A stretch of DNA of 64,000 bases from Desulfitibacter sp. BRH_c19 (GCA_001515945.1 LOER01000034.1:155132-219131), one strand, 5' to 3'; positions 26,944-36,307 are shown, numbered from the stretch's first letter. Made by a program: numbers and translations. The notes: generated by a model from the letters alone, not told the origin.

Positions 26944-27444
26944 TTATTTCACCACCTTATCTACATCCATAAGCTTATTCTCTTTCCATTGAATTACAAT
27001 ATATTGAATTGACCTAAGTGCCATTAATGAGCAACCTATGGGTATAGCAGCATATGCTATCCAAATAGGTATGCCTAAAGAAGGTGAACTTTGCCCCATG
27101 GCCATTTGGGCTTTAATTAGATTTATCGCTAGACTAACAACCGTAGAACAAAACACGATAATAACAATTGTTCTCAAAATCTTAAAGTATTTATGAACTT
27201 TCTCCGGCATGAGTTTATAGAAAACCTCAACAGCAAAGTGCGAATTTTTCTTTGCTCCTGTACCTATTCCCAAGTAAATAATCCATATCATCATGTATCT
27301 AGCTAGCTCTTCAGCCCACGAAATTGTCATAAAACCTGTGTACCTAAAAAAGGTGGCTATGAATACTAGCAAGACCATTAAAGGAAGTAAAATGACAATA
27401 AGATTCTCCTCGAAATTATCAATAAAACTTGCTATCTTATTCAT
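26944..27444 (-). CDS. dctQ: TRAP transporter small permease subunit DctQ
   Basis: A 166-residue membrane protein with four helices; the ARYMMIWIIYLGIGTGAKK block is typical of DctQ. It pairs with DctM in the inner membrane. The start ATG at 27444 has AAAAGGAG. The stop codon is directly adjacent to the dctM ATG, indicating translational coupling. Confidence 0.95.
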   Translation of the reverse strand: MNKIASFIDNFEENLIVILLPLMVLLVFIATFFRYTGFMTISWAEELARYMMIWIIYLGIGTGAKKNSHFAVEVFYKLMPEKVHKYFKILRTIVIIVFCSTVVSLAINLIKAQMAMGQSSPSLGIPIWIAYAAIPIGCSLMALRSIQYIVIQWKENKLMDVDKVVK

Positions 27445-27519
27445 TAGCTTACTCCTTTTACCAATTATTTTTATAAAAATAGAGTACAGAAGTAAATCTG
27501 TACTCTATTTACTTTTCAA

Positions 27520-28530
27520 TTATTGACCTATTAATGCTTCAATATATTCGGGATTAATCTGATCCGCAAATTTTTCATATACTGGTTCGCATGCCTTTTG
27601 CCATTCTAATTTATCAACTTCAGTAACAACCATGCCTTTTTCTGCTAAAGCACTAACCAGTTCAGCATCAAGGTCACTACTATACTGTCTTTCCCAATCT
27701 CTAGCTTCCTTTTCAGCCTTTACAATAGCTTCTTGAGTGTCGGAAGAAAATCCATCGAAAAGCTCTTTATTAATTGACATTACAGCTGGTGAGTAGAAAT
27801 GCCCCGTTAAAGAAACATGCTCTTGAACTTCATATACCTTAGCCGTATCAAGAATTACAAGGGGATTTTCCTGCCCATCGATTGTACCCTGCTGTAGTGC
27901 TATAAACACTTCACCCCATGCCATTGGTGTTGGTTGGGCGCCAAGATGGCGGAAAGTTTCAAGGTGGATTGGGTTTTCCATAGTTCTAATTTTCATACCT
28001 TCAATATCTTCCGGACTAACAATAGGACCTGCATTATTGGTCACGTGACGGAACCCATTTTCCCAGAAGCCTAAAGCGTTAATTCCCATAGGTTCTAAAC
28101 TCCCAAGTATCTCTTGACCAATTTCTCCATCCATAACCTCATAAGCCTTTTGTCTATCAGTTATTATAAATGGCAAATCAAATAACATGAAATCGGAGGA
28201 GAAGTTTGGTAGTGGTCCAGTAGAAGTTAAACTCATTTCAATAGTTCCAATACCCACACCTTCGACCAAGTCTCTTTCATTTCCAAGCTGACTACTTGGA
28301 AAAATCTGTATTTCGACTTCACCATCAGTATACTCAGATACCTTATCAGCAAAAACCTGTGCACCTTTTCCATAGTGACTATCAGCTTCTGCAGTCATTC
28401 CCAATCTTAGAACAACTTTTTCAGGTTCATTTGAACCATTGTCGGTATCTGGTGCCTTATCATTACCACCACAGGCTACTAAAGTAAACATCATTGCAAT
28501 TACAACAGCAATCATTAAAAATCTCTTCAA
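27520..28530 (-). CDS. dctP: TRAP transporter substrate-binding protein DctP (lipoprotein)
   Basis: The extracellular solute-binding subunit. A basic start and hydrophobic stretch lead to a lipobox (FTLVACGG), so Cys is lipid-anchored after signal peptidase II cleavage. The mature domain shows GMTAEADSHYGKGA, the family arginine in RTMENPIH, and the ALQQGTIDGQENP ligand loop. I prefer the TTG at 28530 (GGGGGTTAGG upstream), giving 336 residues; the ATG at 28548 is an alternative. The ligand is probably a hydroxy or sugar acid, judging from the dehydratase and aldolase genes. Confidence 0.92.
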   Translation of the reverse strand: MKRFLMIAVVIAMMFTLVACGGNDKAPDTDNGSNEPEKVVLRLGMTAEADSHYGKGAQVFADKVSEYTDGEVEIQIFPSSQLGNERDLVEGVGIGTIEMSLTSTGPLPNFSSDFMLFDLPFIITDRQKAYEVMDGEIGQEILGSLEPMGINALGFWENGFRHVTNNAGPIVSPEDIEGMKIRTMENPIHLETFRHLGAQPTPMAWGEVFIALQQGTIDGQENPLVILDTAKVYEVQEHVSLTGHFYSPAVMSINKELFDGFSSDTQEAIVKAEKEARDWERQYSSDLDAELVSALAEKGMVVTEVDKLEWQKACEPVYEKFADQINPEYIEALIGQ

Positions 28531-28557
28531 TTTCCTAACCCCCCACATTTTTTCTTG

Positions 28558-28664
28558 CTTAGATATATTTAGATATATTTAAATATATCCTTTAAAGAAA
28601 CCCCCATAAACTCCTTCTTTATTAGTGATAAGTTTATTCGGCTACACCGAACAAACTTATCACT
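28558..28664. promoter_or_regulatory. dctP upstream region: AT-rich direct repeats and a strong hairpin
   Basis: Two AGATATATTT units followed by AAATATATCC (about 28560-28590) form direct repeats of the kind bound by AraC-type regulators. Just upstream of dctP transcription, arms 28624-28641 and 28647-28664 pair at 17 of 18 positions around the loop CTACA. The region separates the dctP operon from the YesN-type regulator gene that may control it. Confidence 0.5.
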
Positions 28665-28772
28665 TAAAAGTAGTACTATATAAAAGAGGAGGATGGTTGA
28701 ATGTTTCTCTGCTATCTTAATTCTATAGTAATCAATAATTCCCTTGAGAGTATTTTGACATTGAATATTAAA

Positions 28773-30332
28773 TTATTGACCTTTAGCATCTTCGATGATT
28801 TTACTAGGACTAATACTTGTGTGCTTCTTGAAAACACTACTAAAATAGCTAGGGTCATGTATTCCAACCTGTCTACCTACTTCACCTACCGAAAACTTTC
28901 CAGTCATAAGTAAAGTTTTTGCCTTTTCTATTCTAGTTTTTGTTAAAACTTCAGCAAATCCTTGTCCCGTTTGTTTTTTAAATATTCTGCTCAAATAAAA
29001 TGGGCTTATAAAGAGTTTACCCGCAACTCCTTCTAAAGTAACTTCTGCATGATAGTTTTGTTTTATATAATCAATGGTCAAATTAATATAGTAGTCAGAA
29101 GATGAAATCCTTGCAGGAGTGATCTTGGAACATAACTCGCTGATTATGTTCTCTATGGCGTTTTTTAAGTCTGTTACTGTAATTAGTTGATTATTAATGG
29201 ATGCAATCTTTTCTCTAAAGAATTCAGTTTCTTCTCTAGTTAAGATATCTTTTGCTGATACACAGACTATAAGCGTAAGCAAGTCTGAAGTAAATCCAAT
29301 AGCTTTATCTTTACGGCAAAAAGTATCATTCATTACTGTAAGGCTTCTATTAATTAGCTCTAAAATAAAACTATACTCTTTCCGCAAAACAGCACTAAAA
29401 ACCTCACCTTGAACATCTGACACCTTTGGTAATACGCAACTTTTTTCTTCCATGTTTGCACTAAAATGTATCCCACTATTAAGCCAGAATAGTGCATTCT
29501 CACAGATTTCATTGGCTTTATTAAATGCTGAATGAATATTGCCTTCCATTGAAAGGGTTAGTACACCAGCATAAATACCATAACCATTTGAAGAGCACCA
29601 TATGTTTATGTCTTTCATCATATCCTTGGTTAGTTGTTTTTTACCAAAAACTATTAACTTTCCTCCAGTTAGGACAGTATACAATCCATTATCTAAAGAT
29701 TTGTTTATTGCTGCCGCTATTTTTGTAATAGTAGTTTCATTTATAATAATTCTACTACTTTTCTCATCAACAAATGTAGCAACAAGGATTTGAGTGTAGT
29801 TGTAATCCTTAATTCCTAAAATTTTTTTAGCCACTTTTTCTTGGCCTATCTTTAAATTGTCGTTTATTAGATCCACTACAAACTGTTTTTTTAGGTTGGG
29901 CTCTATAGTCTTAAGGTTATTGTGCAATCTTAAGGCTTTAGAAGTCTCCAACTTTTCCTTTAACTTACTTTTTATGCCTCTTTTTAGTACATTGATAAGT
30001 TTTTCCGGACTTATGGGTTTACTAAGATAATCTTCTACATCTATTTCAATTGCCTTTTTTGCATAATCAAACCGCTCATAAGCTGTTAAAATATAGATTT
30101 TGATCCCTGGGTACTTTTCCTTAATCATGGCTGCTGCTTCTAGACCATTTTTATGAGGCATTGATATATCAATAATCATAAAGTCTGGTTGAAATTTTTC
30201 TGCCAATTCCACAGCTTGATACCCATTCTGTGCTTCTCCACAAATTTTTAAAGGCATTTTATACTTATCAATGACATATCGGAGAAACTGTAATTCAATT
30301 AGTTCATCATCAACAATTAATAATTTATACAT
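28773..30332 (-). CDS. YesN-type response regulator (REC + AraC)
   Basis: A 519-residue regulator: an N-terminal receiver domain (KLLIVDDE, phosphoacceptor in MIIDISMP, lysine in LSKPIS), a long central region (about 130-400) without clear motif, and a C-terminal AraC-type pair of helix-turn-helix motifs (ISPFYLSRIFKKQTGQGF and GIHDPSYFSSVFKKH). I set the start at ATG 30332 with GAAGGAG at eight bases; the longer frame begins nine codons earlier. The cognate kinase gene lies upstream (30543-32144). Likely activates the adjacent TRAP/dehydratase operon. Confidence 0.92.
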   Translation of the reverse strand: MYKLLIVDDELIELQFLRYVIDKYKMPLKICGEAQNGYQAVELAEKFQPDFMIIDISMPHKNGLEAAAMIKEKYPGIKIYILTAYERFDYAKKAIEIDVEDYLSKPISPEKLINVLKRGIKSKLKEKLETSKALRLHNNLKTIEPNLKKQFVVDLINDNLKIGQEKVAKKILGIKDYNYTQILVATFVDEKSSRIIINETTITKIAAAINKSLDNGLYTVLTGGKLIVFGKKQLTKDMMKDINIWCSSNGYGIYAGVLTLSMEGNIHSAFNKANEICENALFWLNSGIHFSANMEEKSCVLPKVSDVQGEVFSAVLRKEYSFILELINRSLTVMNDTFCRKDKAIGFTSDLLTLIVCVSAKDILTREETEFFREKIASINNQLITVTDLKNAIENIISELCSKITPARISSSDYYINLTIDYIKQNYHAEVTLEGVAGKLFISPFYLSRIFKKQTGQGFAEVLTKTRIEKAKTLLMTGKFSVGEVGRQVGIHDPSYFSSVFKKHTSISPSKIIEDAKGQ

Positions 30333-30542
30333 ATAGATTTCTCCTTCATTAAAAATCATTCCTTGATTGTATACCTATACACACTATTATGCATTGGAAA
30401 ATTTTTCTCAAGCCCCAAAACAACTTGGTCGCTAATTTAATAAACTAAGAGCATATAAAAATATATATGCCCTCATCCAATATTAAAACAATATAATAAT
30501 AATATGAAACCTGCTATAACTACTACATTTGCGCTCATTTAA

Positions 30543-32144
30543 TTAAGATAATGGCAACTCTATGGTCGCTTTTGTACCATTTTCACAAAGCCTTTCAATA
30601 TTAAAACTAAAATCTATTCCATAGTAATACTCAAGTCTCTTGTAAATATTTTTTAAACCTATCCCTTTTATGGATGACAATGAGCTGAAGTTTTGATTTG
30701 TAAATTCCTGTACTTCCTGTACTACCTTATTTTCCACACCGCAACCATTATCAATAACCTCTAGAACAACCTTATTGTTTTTTAAAAACCCGTTAATAAT
30801 TAATTTGCCCTGCCAACTAATATTGGTAAATCCATGCAGAATGGCATTTTCTACCAAAACCATTAATGTCATGTTGGGAACTTTTATTGACAACACTTCT
30901 TCAACTATATTGATTTCTACTGAAAATCTAGTTGGAAACCTAGTCTTTTGTATCAACAGATAGTCATTTATTTGGTCTATCTCCTCTGCAATGGATAAAA
31001 GTGATTCAGTTTTACCTAAACTTCTTCTTAACAAATTAGATAATGCGTAAGTGAGACTAGAGGCTGTGGTAGCACCCTCCATTAATGAAGTTTGGGCTAT
31101 TGTGTTTAAAGTATTAAAAAGAAAATGTGGGTTTACCTGTGATTCTAAGAACTTTAACCTTGCCTCATTTAAAGAACTTTCAAGTTCTGCCTTTCTTTGC
31201 TCTTCTTTTGCCAAGCTAAGTTTGTAAGCACTTATTTGCTTCCCCCTTGCTGAGTGTATTATCATCTGTACAAGAGACGCACTAAAAATGGAAAGAGTTT
31301 CTGCAACAGATTTTAAGTGATTTCTATTGATAATGTTTAGATTCACATAAGCTTTGTGAGCTAATAAATAATCCCTTTCTGAAAAAGAACTCTTTATTAA
31401 AACTTCATCATAATCTGTAGATACCTCAACCCTTCCATAGCCACATCCTAAATAACCAAGCAGTCTTTGATTAATAATAATAGGTGATTGAATGGAATAC
31501 ACATTAAATTTACATTTAAAAACTACAAGTTCATTGCCCTTTTTATCTCCATTATCAGTACACAACACACAATTTCCTGCTTTTTGTCTCATACAAAGAG
31601 TACAAAAATCCGGGAAGTTTTTTGGTTCAGCTAGCAAGTCACCAGAACAATCCACTAATGTGACAGCCAGGCTAACACTTTGGGCAAATTTATCCGCAAT
31701 TATATTAAGATTAACTAATTTGTCTATATCATATAGATTTAAGTCATCTATTGTCTCCATTTCATTAAGAGGTTCTAGTAAAGCAGGATATACTATACTT
31801 AAGAATTGAGATTGTTTGTCAGTTTTATTAGTCAGATAATGTTGGGCACCATCTGGAACATACCCAAGCTTTCCTTTTCTTAAAACAAGCTTTCTTCCGT
31901 TAATTATGTGAATACTTTCCCCTTCTATACCATACAAAATTTCTATATATCCAGCATGTGTGTGTAGCTCTTGTTCTTTACCTGGAAATGCTGTGCCAAA
32001 AGAAAGGGTTGGCTGAGTATTAAAACCGTCTGGGTCCATTTGTAGCCAATACAAGTCTCCCCATTCATAATGCTGTTCATCTATGATTTCTAAATCAAAT
32101 AGTTTATGAATTGTTTTTTGAATTTGTTCATTCACCTGTATCAC
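30543..32144 (-). CDS. Cytoplasmic sensor histidine kinase with cupin and PocR domains
   Basis: A 533-residue kinase without transmembrane helices. Domain order: cupin (about 45-115, HTHAGYIEILYGIEG), PocR-type ligand domain (about 130-260, with the FCTLCMRQKAGNCVLC cysteine cluster), coiled coil (about 300-330), then a LytS/YesM-type kinase (NPHFLFNTLNTIAQ with the phospho-His, DNGCGVENKV, GIGLKNIYKRL). The start is GTG at 32144, or GTG three codons later, which has AGGTG. It pairs with the YesN regulator downstream. Both sensory modules bind small metabolites in other proteins, so this kinase probably reads an intracellular intermediate. Confidence 0.88.
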   Translation of the reverse strand: MIQVNEQIQKTIHKLFDLEIIDEQHYEWGDLYWLQMDPDGFNTQPTLSFGTAFPGKEQELHTHAGYIEILYGIEGESIHIINGRKLVLRKGKLGYVPDGAQHYLTNKTDKQSQFLSIVYPALLEPLNEMETIDDLNLYDIDKLVNLNIIADKFAQSVSLAVTLVDCSGDLLAEPKNFPDFCTLCMRQKAGNCVLCTDNGDKKGNELVVFKCKFNVYSIQSPIIINQRLLGYLGCGYGRVEVSTDYDEVLIKSSFSERDYLLAHKAYVNLNIINRNHLKSVAETLSIFSASLVQMIIHSARGKQISAYKLSLAKEEQRKAELESSLNEARLKFLESQVNPHFLFNTLNTIAQTSLMEGATTASSLTYALSNLLRRSLGKTESLLSIAEEIDQINDYLLIQKTRFPTRFSVEINIVEEVLSIKVPNMTLMVLVENAILHGFTNISWQGKLIINGFLKNNKVVLEVIDNGCGVENKVVQEVQEFTNQNFSSLSSIKGIGLKNIYKRLEYYYGIDFSFNIERLCENGTKATIELPLS

Positions 32145-32295
32145 CTAATATTCTATAGTTTATTAAAGCTTACATATTAAGGCTTTGGCATTTATTACAC
32201 TTTACGTTTAACTATTATCAAATTTACAGTCGACCATACAAGAGCATATTAGCCTTTGAACAAGTTATATAATAACATATATAACTTGAAACGTA

Positions 32296-32341
32296 CAAAA
32301 AAACAGCGTCAACCATGTCGTACTGATTTTTACCGCTGTTT
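32296..32341 (-). terminator. Terminator after the AEC transporter gene
   Basis: On the minus strand AAACAGCG and CGCTGTTT pair across a loop of about 25 bases and run into eight Ts. It separates the AEC gene from the kinase gene. Confidence 0.6.
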
Positions 32342-32385
32342 CTATATATCATACTAGTAGCTCTGTGTTGTCTGAATAATCCTGT

Positions 32386-33306
32386 TTAATAAAACTTAAA
32401 GATAAGAAATAATAAAACTGGGATTGTTACGATACTTACTAATGTAGTAAACACAACTCCTTCACTAGCCATTCTTACGTTGCCTTCATACGTTTCTGCA
32501 AAAATTGTTGCAAGAACACCAGAAGGTGTGCCTGCCATAATAATAACCACACCTGCAACCATAAGAGAAACACTAGCCAGTTTTAGTATCACAAATAAAA
32601 GTATGGGTATAAAAAGTAATCGTATAAAAGTTATGGCAAAGTACTTTCTTAATTCCTTAAACCTTATTTTATCAATTTCCAATGTAAGCCCTATTATTAT
32701 AAAGGACAATGGAAATGTCATTGAACCAATTGTTTCAAAGGTTTCCAGAAACGGAGATGGTATTCTCAGCTTTAATGCGACCATCACAATACTTGCGAAC
32801 ATAGCAACAACAGTCGGTTCTTTAAGAAATTTTAATTTGGTAACTTTGATGTCCTTTGGAGTCATTAACCACAACCCATAAGTCCATACTATAACTACAT
32901 TAACCAGATTAAAAATAATTGCTAAAAATAAACCCGTCTCTTGAAATACTACTAATACAATTGGAAAGCCTATAAAAACCGTATTTCCAAACAAACACAG
33001 AAACTCTAGAAGGTTTTTCTCTTTCTCCACAGTATTTGAGTACTTAACTGTTTGTCTAAACATTAGAGCAGTCACTACTATAATTACTAAGGAGGTGAAG
33101 GCTACTAATAAGCTTTGCCTTATTAATTCAAGTTCTAATTCAAAATCAAAGGCAGTTAATAAAAGTAATGGTAAAGTTAAATTCATAACTAATTGTGTCA
33201 AAGCAGGACTTATGTTACCATTTAACAATTTTAACTGTTTAGCCGCTAATCCCATAAATATTAATAAAAAGAATATACCAATGGTTTCTATAACATTTAA
33301 ATACAA
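32386..33306 (-). CDS. AEC-family transporter
   Basis: A 306-residue membrane protein with about ten helices, of the auxin-efflux-carrier superfamily, whose bacterial members carry malonate, malate or other organic acids. Visible are LPLLLLTAFDFE in the first half and GTPSGVLATIFAETY near the C-terminus. The start is TTG at 33306 after GGGTGG. It lies in the hydroxy-acid region between the sensor kinase and the IclR gene, so it may move a related acid or product. Its direction is unknown. Confidence 0.85.
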   Translation of the reverse strand: MYLNVIETIGIFFLLIFMGLAAKQLKLLNGNISPALTQLVMNLTLPLLLLTAFDFELELELIRQSLLVAFTSLVIIVVTALMFRQTVKYSNTVEKEKNLLEFLCLFGNTVFIGFPIVLVVFQETGLFLAIIFNLVNVVIVWTYGLWLMTPKDIKVTKLKFLKEPTVVAMFASIVMVALKLRIPSPFLETFETIGSMTFPLSFIIIGLTLEIDKIRFKELRKYFAITFIRLLFIPILLFVILKLASVSLMVAGVVIIMAGTPSGVLATIFAETYEGNVRMASEGVVFTTLVSIVTIPVLLFLIFKFY

Positions 33307-33349
33307 TCTACATCTACCACCCTACACTTCATTGTTTATGCCTTCAAAA

Positions 33350-33373
33350 ATGTCAATTTGTCAAGCCTGACCC
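33350..33373. repeat. REP-like gene-end repeat, copy 3
   Basis: Same 24-bp sequence as at 17250 and 23022 with one change (AAG for AGG). It provides the end of the IclR gene (Gly-Gln-Ala-stop). Confidence 0.75.
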
Positions 33374-34137
33374 TTAAAACCTAGTTCTTTGGAGATTTCT
33401 AAGCCAGCCGCTACAGCTAATTCAGCCATTTTTTTTAGAGAATTCAAGGTCATTCTTGTTGTTGGCCCAGCAATGCTGATTGCAGCTATTACTTTGCCTG
33501 AATGGTCCATAATCGGTGCAGCTACACACCTTAAACCTTCCTCATTCTCCTCATCATCAATTGCATATCCCTTTTTTCTAATATCCTCTAGATGTTGATT
33601 AAAGACTTCCTCATCTGTAATAGTATTAATTGTATATTTAGGAAGTCCATATTCTCTAATTATTTGTTCCCTCTCTTCAGCATCCATCCATGCCAATATG
33701 GCCTTGCCAACACCTGTACAGTGGGAAGGTTGACTTTTACCTATTTCAGTATGAATTCTCATGGATTGAATACTTTCCTGCTTTTCTATATAAACCACTT
33801 TTCCCTGGCGCATTATGACCATGTGTACAGTTTCATTAATCTGCTGCGAAAGGCGTTTTATAATGGGTTTTGCTTTGCTGCGGAAATCAATTCCGTTTAA
33901 TGAGGCATTAGCAATAAAAGTAAATGCAATACCTAATTTATATTTACCACCTTCAGCATCCTGTTCGAAATACCCTCTTCCGATTAATGTGTTTAAAGTT
34001 GCATGAACTGTACTCTTATTTATGTTTAGCTTTTTGCTAATCTCTGTAACACCCATAGGTCGACTTTCCTGTGCCATAAGTTCAATGATCCGGAATGCCT
34101 TATCAACTGACTTAAGATTATTTTTGTCCTCCCCCAT
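33361..34137 (-). CDS. IclR-family transcriptional regulator
   Basis: A 258-residue regulator with an N-terminal winged helix (about 8-70, VTEISKKLNINKSTVHATLN) and a C-terminal effector domain (HCTGVGKAILAWM, GLRCVAAPI, AAISIAGPTTRM). IclR proteins typically control aromatic or sugar-acid catabolism. It lies 28 bases downstream of dmpG in the same direction, so it is probably co-transcribed with dmpF and dmpG. The last residues come from a dispersed repeat. The ATG at 34137 has a GGAGG site. A candidate operator is at 36122-36138. Confidence 0.92.
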   Translation of the reverse strand: MGEDKNNLKSVDKAFRIIELMAQESRPMGVTEISKKLNINKSTVHATLNTLIGRGYFEQDAEGGKYKLGIAFTFIANASLNGIDFRSKAKPIIKRLSQQINETVHMVIMRQGKVVYIEKQESIQSMRIHTEIGKSQPSHCTGVGKAILAWMDAEEREQIIREYGLPKYTINTITDEEVFNQHLEDIRKKGYAIDDEENEEGLRCVAAPIMDHSGKVIAAISIAGPTTRMTLNSLKKMAELAVAAGLEISKELGFKGQA

Positions 34138-34165
34138 TTAGATAATCCTCCAGTTTTACAAGCTT

Positions 34166-35167
34166 CTATTTTTTACTTAATTCATAAGCAACATCAATTA
34201 TCATATCTTCTTGACCACCAACTGTCTTTCTCTGTCCCAACTCAATTAGTATATCCCTTGCATCAACACCAAATTTCTCTGCTGCGCGTTCTGCATGTAA
34301 TAAGAAGCTTCCATATACTCCAGCATAACCGATGCTAAGAGAGTTTTTATCTATGACCTGTGGCCTTTTCATTTTAGGAGCAACTATATCATCAGCAACA
34401 TCCATTATTTTGTATAGATCTACACCAGTTTCGTATCCTAGCTTATTTAAAACTGCTACTAATACCTCTGTTTGGGTATTTCCAGCTCCTGCACCTAATC
34501 CCTTACATGTACCATCTACCATATCAGCACCTGCTTCAATAGCTGCTAACGTATTAGCTAATGCTAAACTCAAATTATTGTGTGCGTGATGTCCAACCGG
34601 AATGCTCACCGCTTCTTTTACTGCTCTGATCCTCGCAGCAATCTCGACAGGAACCATGGCTCCTGCTGAGTCTGTTACATACACTACATCTGCACCATAG
34701 CTTTCAAAAAGCTTTGCTTGCTCTACAACTTTTTCAGGGGTTACCATATGGGACATCATTAAAAACCCTATAGCTTCCATTCCAAGTTCCTTAGCTAACT
34801 TAATGTGCTGTTCTCCAACATCTGCTTCAGTAACGTGTGTTGCTATTCTAGCAACTTTGGCATTATACTTTGCAGCAAATTCCAAGTCTTTTTTCGTTCC
34901 TATTCCTGGTAATAATAATACATCTAGTTTAGCATATTTTAACACTCCAGAAACAGCTTTTAAATATTCTTCGTCAGAAGCTCTGGCAAATCCATATTGG
35001 TATGAAGTCCCCCCTAAACCATCGCCATGCCCAATTTCAATGGTATCTATACCTGCTTCATCTAATGCCGTAGCGATTTGTGCCATATCTTCTGGTGAAA
35101 ACTGGTGACTAACAGCGTGCATACCATCTCGTAATGTTGAATCAACTATACGTATTCGCTTTTGCAA
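34166..35167 (-). CDS. dmpG: 4-hydroxy-2-oxovalerate aldolase
   Basis: A 333-residue DRE-TIM metallolyase that cleaves 4-hydroxy-2-oxopentanoate to pyruvate and acetaldehyde. Visible are VDSTLRDGMHAVSH (metal aspartate and arginine), HAHNNLSLA (metal histidines) and GAGNTQTE. Acetaldehyde is channelled to the partner DmpF, encoded directly upstream: the dmpF stop TAA is followed at once by the TTG start here, and the AAGGAGG site lies inside dmpF. Length and pairing are standard. No meta-cleavage genes are nearby, so the hydroxy-oxo acid may come from the IlvD-type dehydratases. Confidence 0.93.
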   Translation of the reverse strand: MQKRIRIVDSTLRDGMHAVSHQFSPEDMAQIATALDEAGIDTIEIGHGDGLGGTSYQYGFARASDEEYLKAVSGVLKYAKLDVLLLPGIGTKKDLEFAAKYNAKVARIATHVTEADVGEQHIKLAKELGMEAIGFLMMSHMVTPEKVVEQAKLFESYGADVVYVTDSAGAMVPVEIAARIRAVKEAVSIPVGHHAHNNLSLALANTLAAIEAGADMVDGTCKGLGAGAGNTQTEVLVAVLNKLGYETGVDLYKIMDVADDIVAPKMKRPQVIDKNSLSIGYAGVYGSFLLHAERAAEKFGVDARDILIELGQRKTVGGQEDMIIDVAYELSKK

Positions 35168-36055
35168 TTAAACTACCTCCTTTTCAATATCCTTGACAAT
35201 TTTTTGGGCTATCTTATCAGCAACTGCTTTTGCTGCAGAGGTTATTATATCGAGGTTACCAGAATACTTAGGCAAATAATGACCTGCACCTTCCACTTCC
35301 ACCATAATAGTGACCTTGTCTCCATCAATTATTGGAGGAACTCTCAATTTATAACCAGGTACATATTCTTGGACCTTGGAAACCATAGCTGCTACTGATT
35401 CCCTGATAGCCTTTTCATCTGGATTTTTTACTTTAGTATAGATTGTATCCCTCATCATAATAGGTGGTTCGGCAGGGTTTAATATAATTATTGCTTTTCC
35501 TCTTTTAGCTCTACCTACTATTTCAATTCCCTTTGCAGTTGTCTTGGTAAACTCATCAATGTTCTGACGGGTACCCGGTCCCGCACTTCTACTGCTTATA
35601 GTTGCTACTATTTCTGCATATTCAACTTCTGCCACCTGGCTAACTGCTGCTACCATGGGAATTGTAGCTTGCCCCCCGCAGGTTACTAGATTGATATTTG
35701 GGCTATCTATATACTCATCTAGGTTTACAGTAGGTATTACATAAGGACCAACTGCAGCCGGAGTTAAATCAATAGCCACTTTTCCGTCCTTTTCTAATAA
35801 TGGAGCATGTTTTAAGTGAGGCCTAGCTCCTGTTGAATCAAAGACTATTTTAATCTCATCATTTCCAAGAATTGCAGAAATACCTTTATCGGACGTTCTA
35901 AACCCATTTTCTCTGGCAAGTCTAAGTCCTTCTGAGTTTGGATCAATACCTACCATAATGTCTAGGTCTACATACTTACTTTCCATTAACTTATACATTA
36001 AGTCAATCCCAATATTTCCAGGACCAATAATTGCTACTTTAATTTTTTGTGCCAT
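35168..36055 (-). CDS. dmpF: Acetaldehyde dehydrogenase (acetylating)
   Basis: A 295-residue enzyme that oxidises acetaldehyde to acetyl-CoA with NAD and CoA, forming a channelling complex with DmpG. Visible are the Rossmann start [17 protein letters not shown] (8-24), the catalytic cysteine in [10 protein letters not shown] (about 127), and [16 protein letters not shown]. Length is normal for this family. The ATG at 36055 has an ATGGAGG site. It is the first gene of a likely dmpF-dmpG-iclR operon. Confidence 0.94.
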   Translation of the reverse strand: MAQKIKVAIIGPGNIGIDLMYKLMESKYVDLDIMVGIDPNSEGLRLARENGFRTSDKGISAILGNDEIKIVFDSTGARPHLKHAPLLEKDGKVAIDLTPAAVGPYVIPTVNLDEYIDSPNINLVTCGGQATIPMVAAVSQVAEVEYAEIVATISSRSAGPGTRQNIDEFTKTTAKGIEIVGRAKRGKAIIILNPAEPPIMMRDTIYTKVKNPDEKAIRESVAAMVSKVQEYVPGYKLRVPPIIDGDKVTIMVEVEGAGHYLPKYSGNLDIITSAAKAVADKIAQKIVKDIEKEVV

Positions 36056-36121
36056 TTAACTATACCTCCATATGATTTAAACTTTTATGACACCCAGCAC
36101 TATCAAAGATGTAATTCCGTT

Positions 36122-36138
36122 GTTTAGTAATGCTAAAC
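36122..36138. promoter_or_regulatory. Candidate IclR operator upstream of dmpF
   Basis: GTTTAG-TAATG-CTAAAC is a perfect six-base inverted repeat with a five-base spacer, 67 bases upstream of the dmpF start. Size and location suit the IclR regulator encoded in the same operon. Confidence 0.45.
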
Positions 36139-36307
36139 ACCATTTAGTTATATTATACAGATATAATTCTTCATGTCCTTAAAATTTCCTTTTAATTAGC
36201 AAAAATAATTTCTTTAAGTTTAGCGCAGAATCATTTCATGAGAAACCTCTTCCAAAACTCCTCAATAAATGTATAATGATACAAGAATGATTTTTGGAGG
36301 ATTTTAA

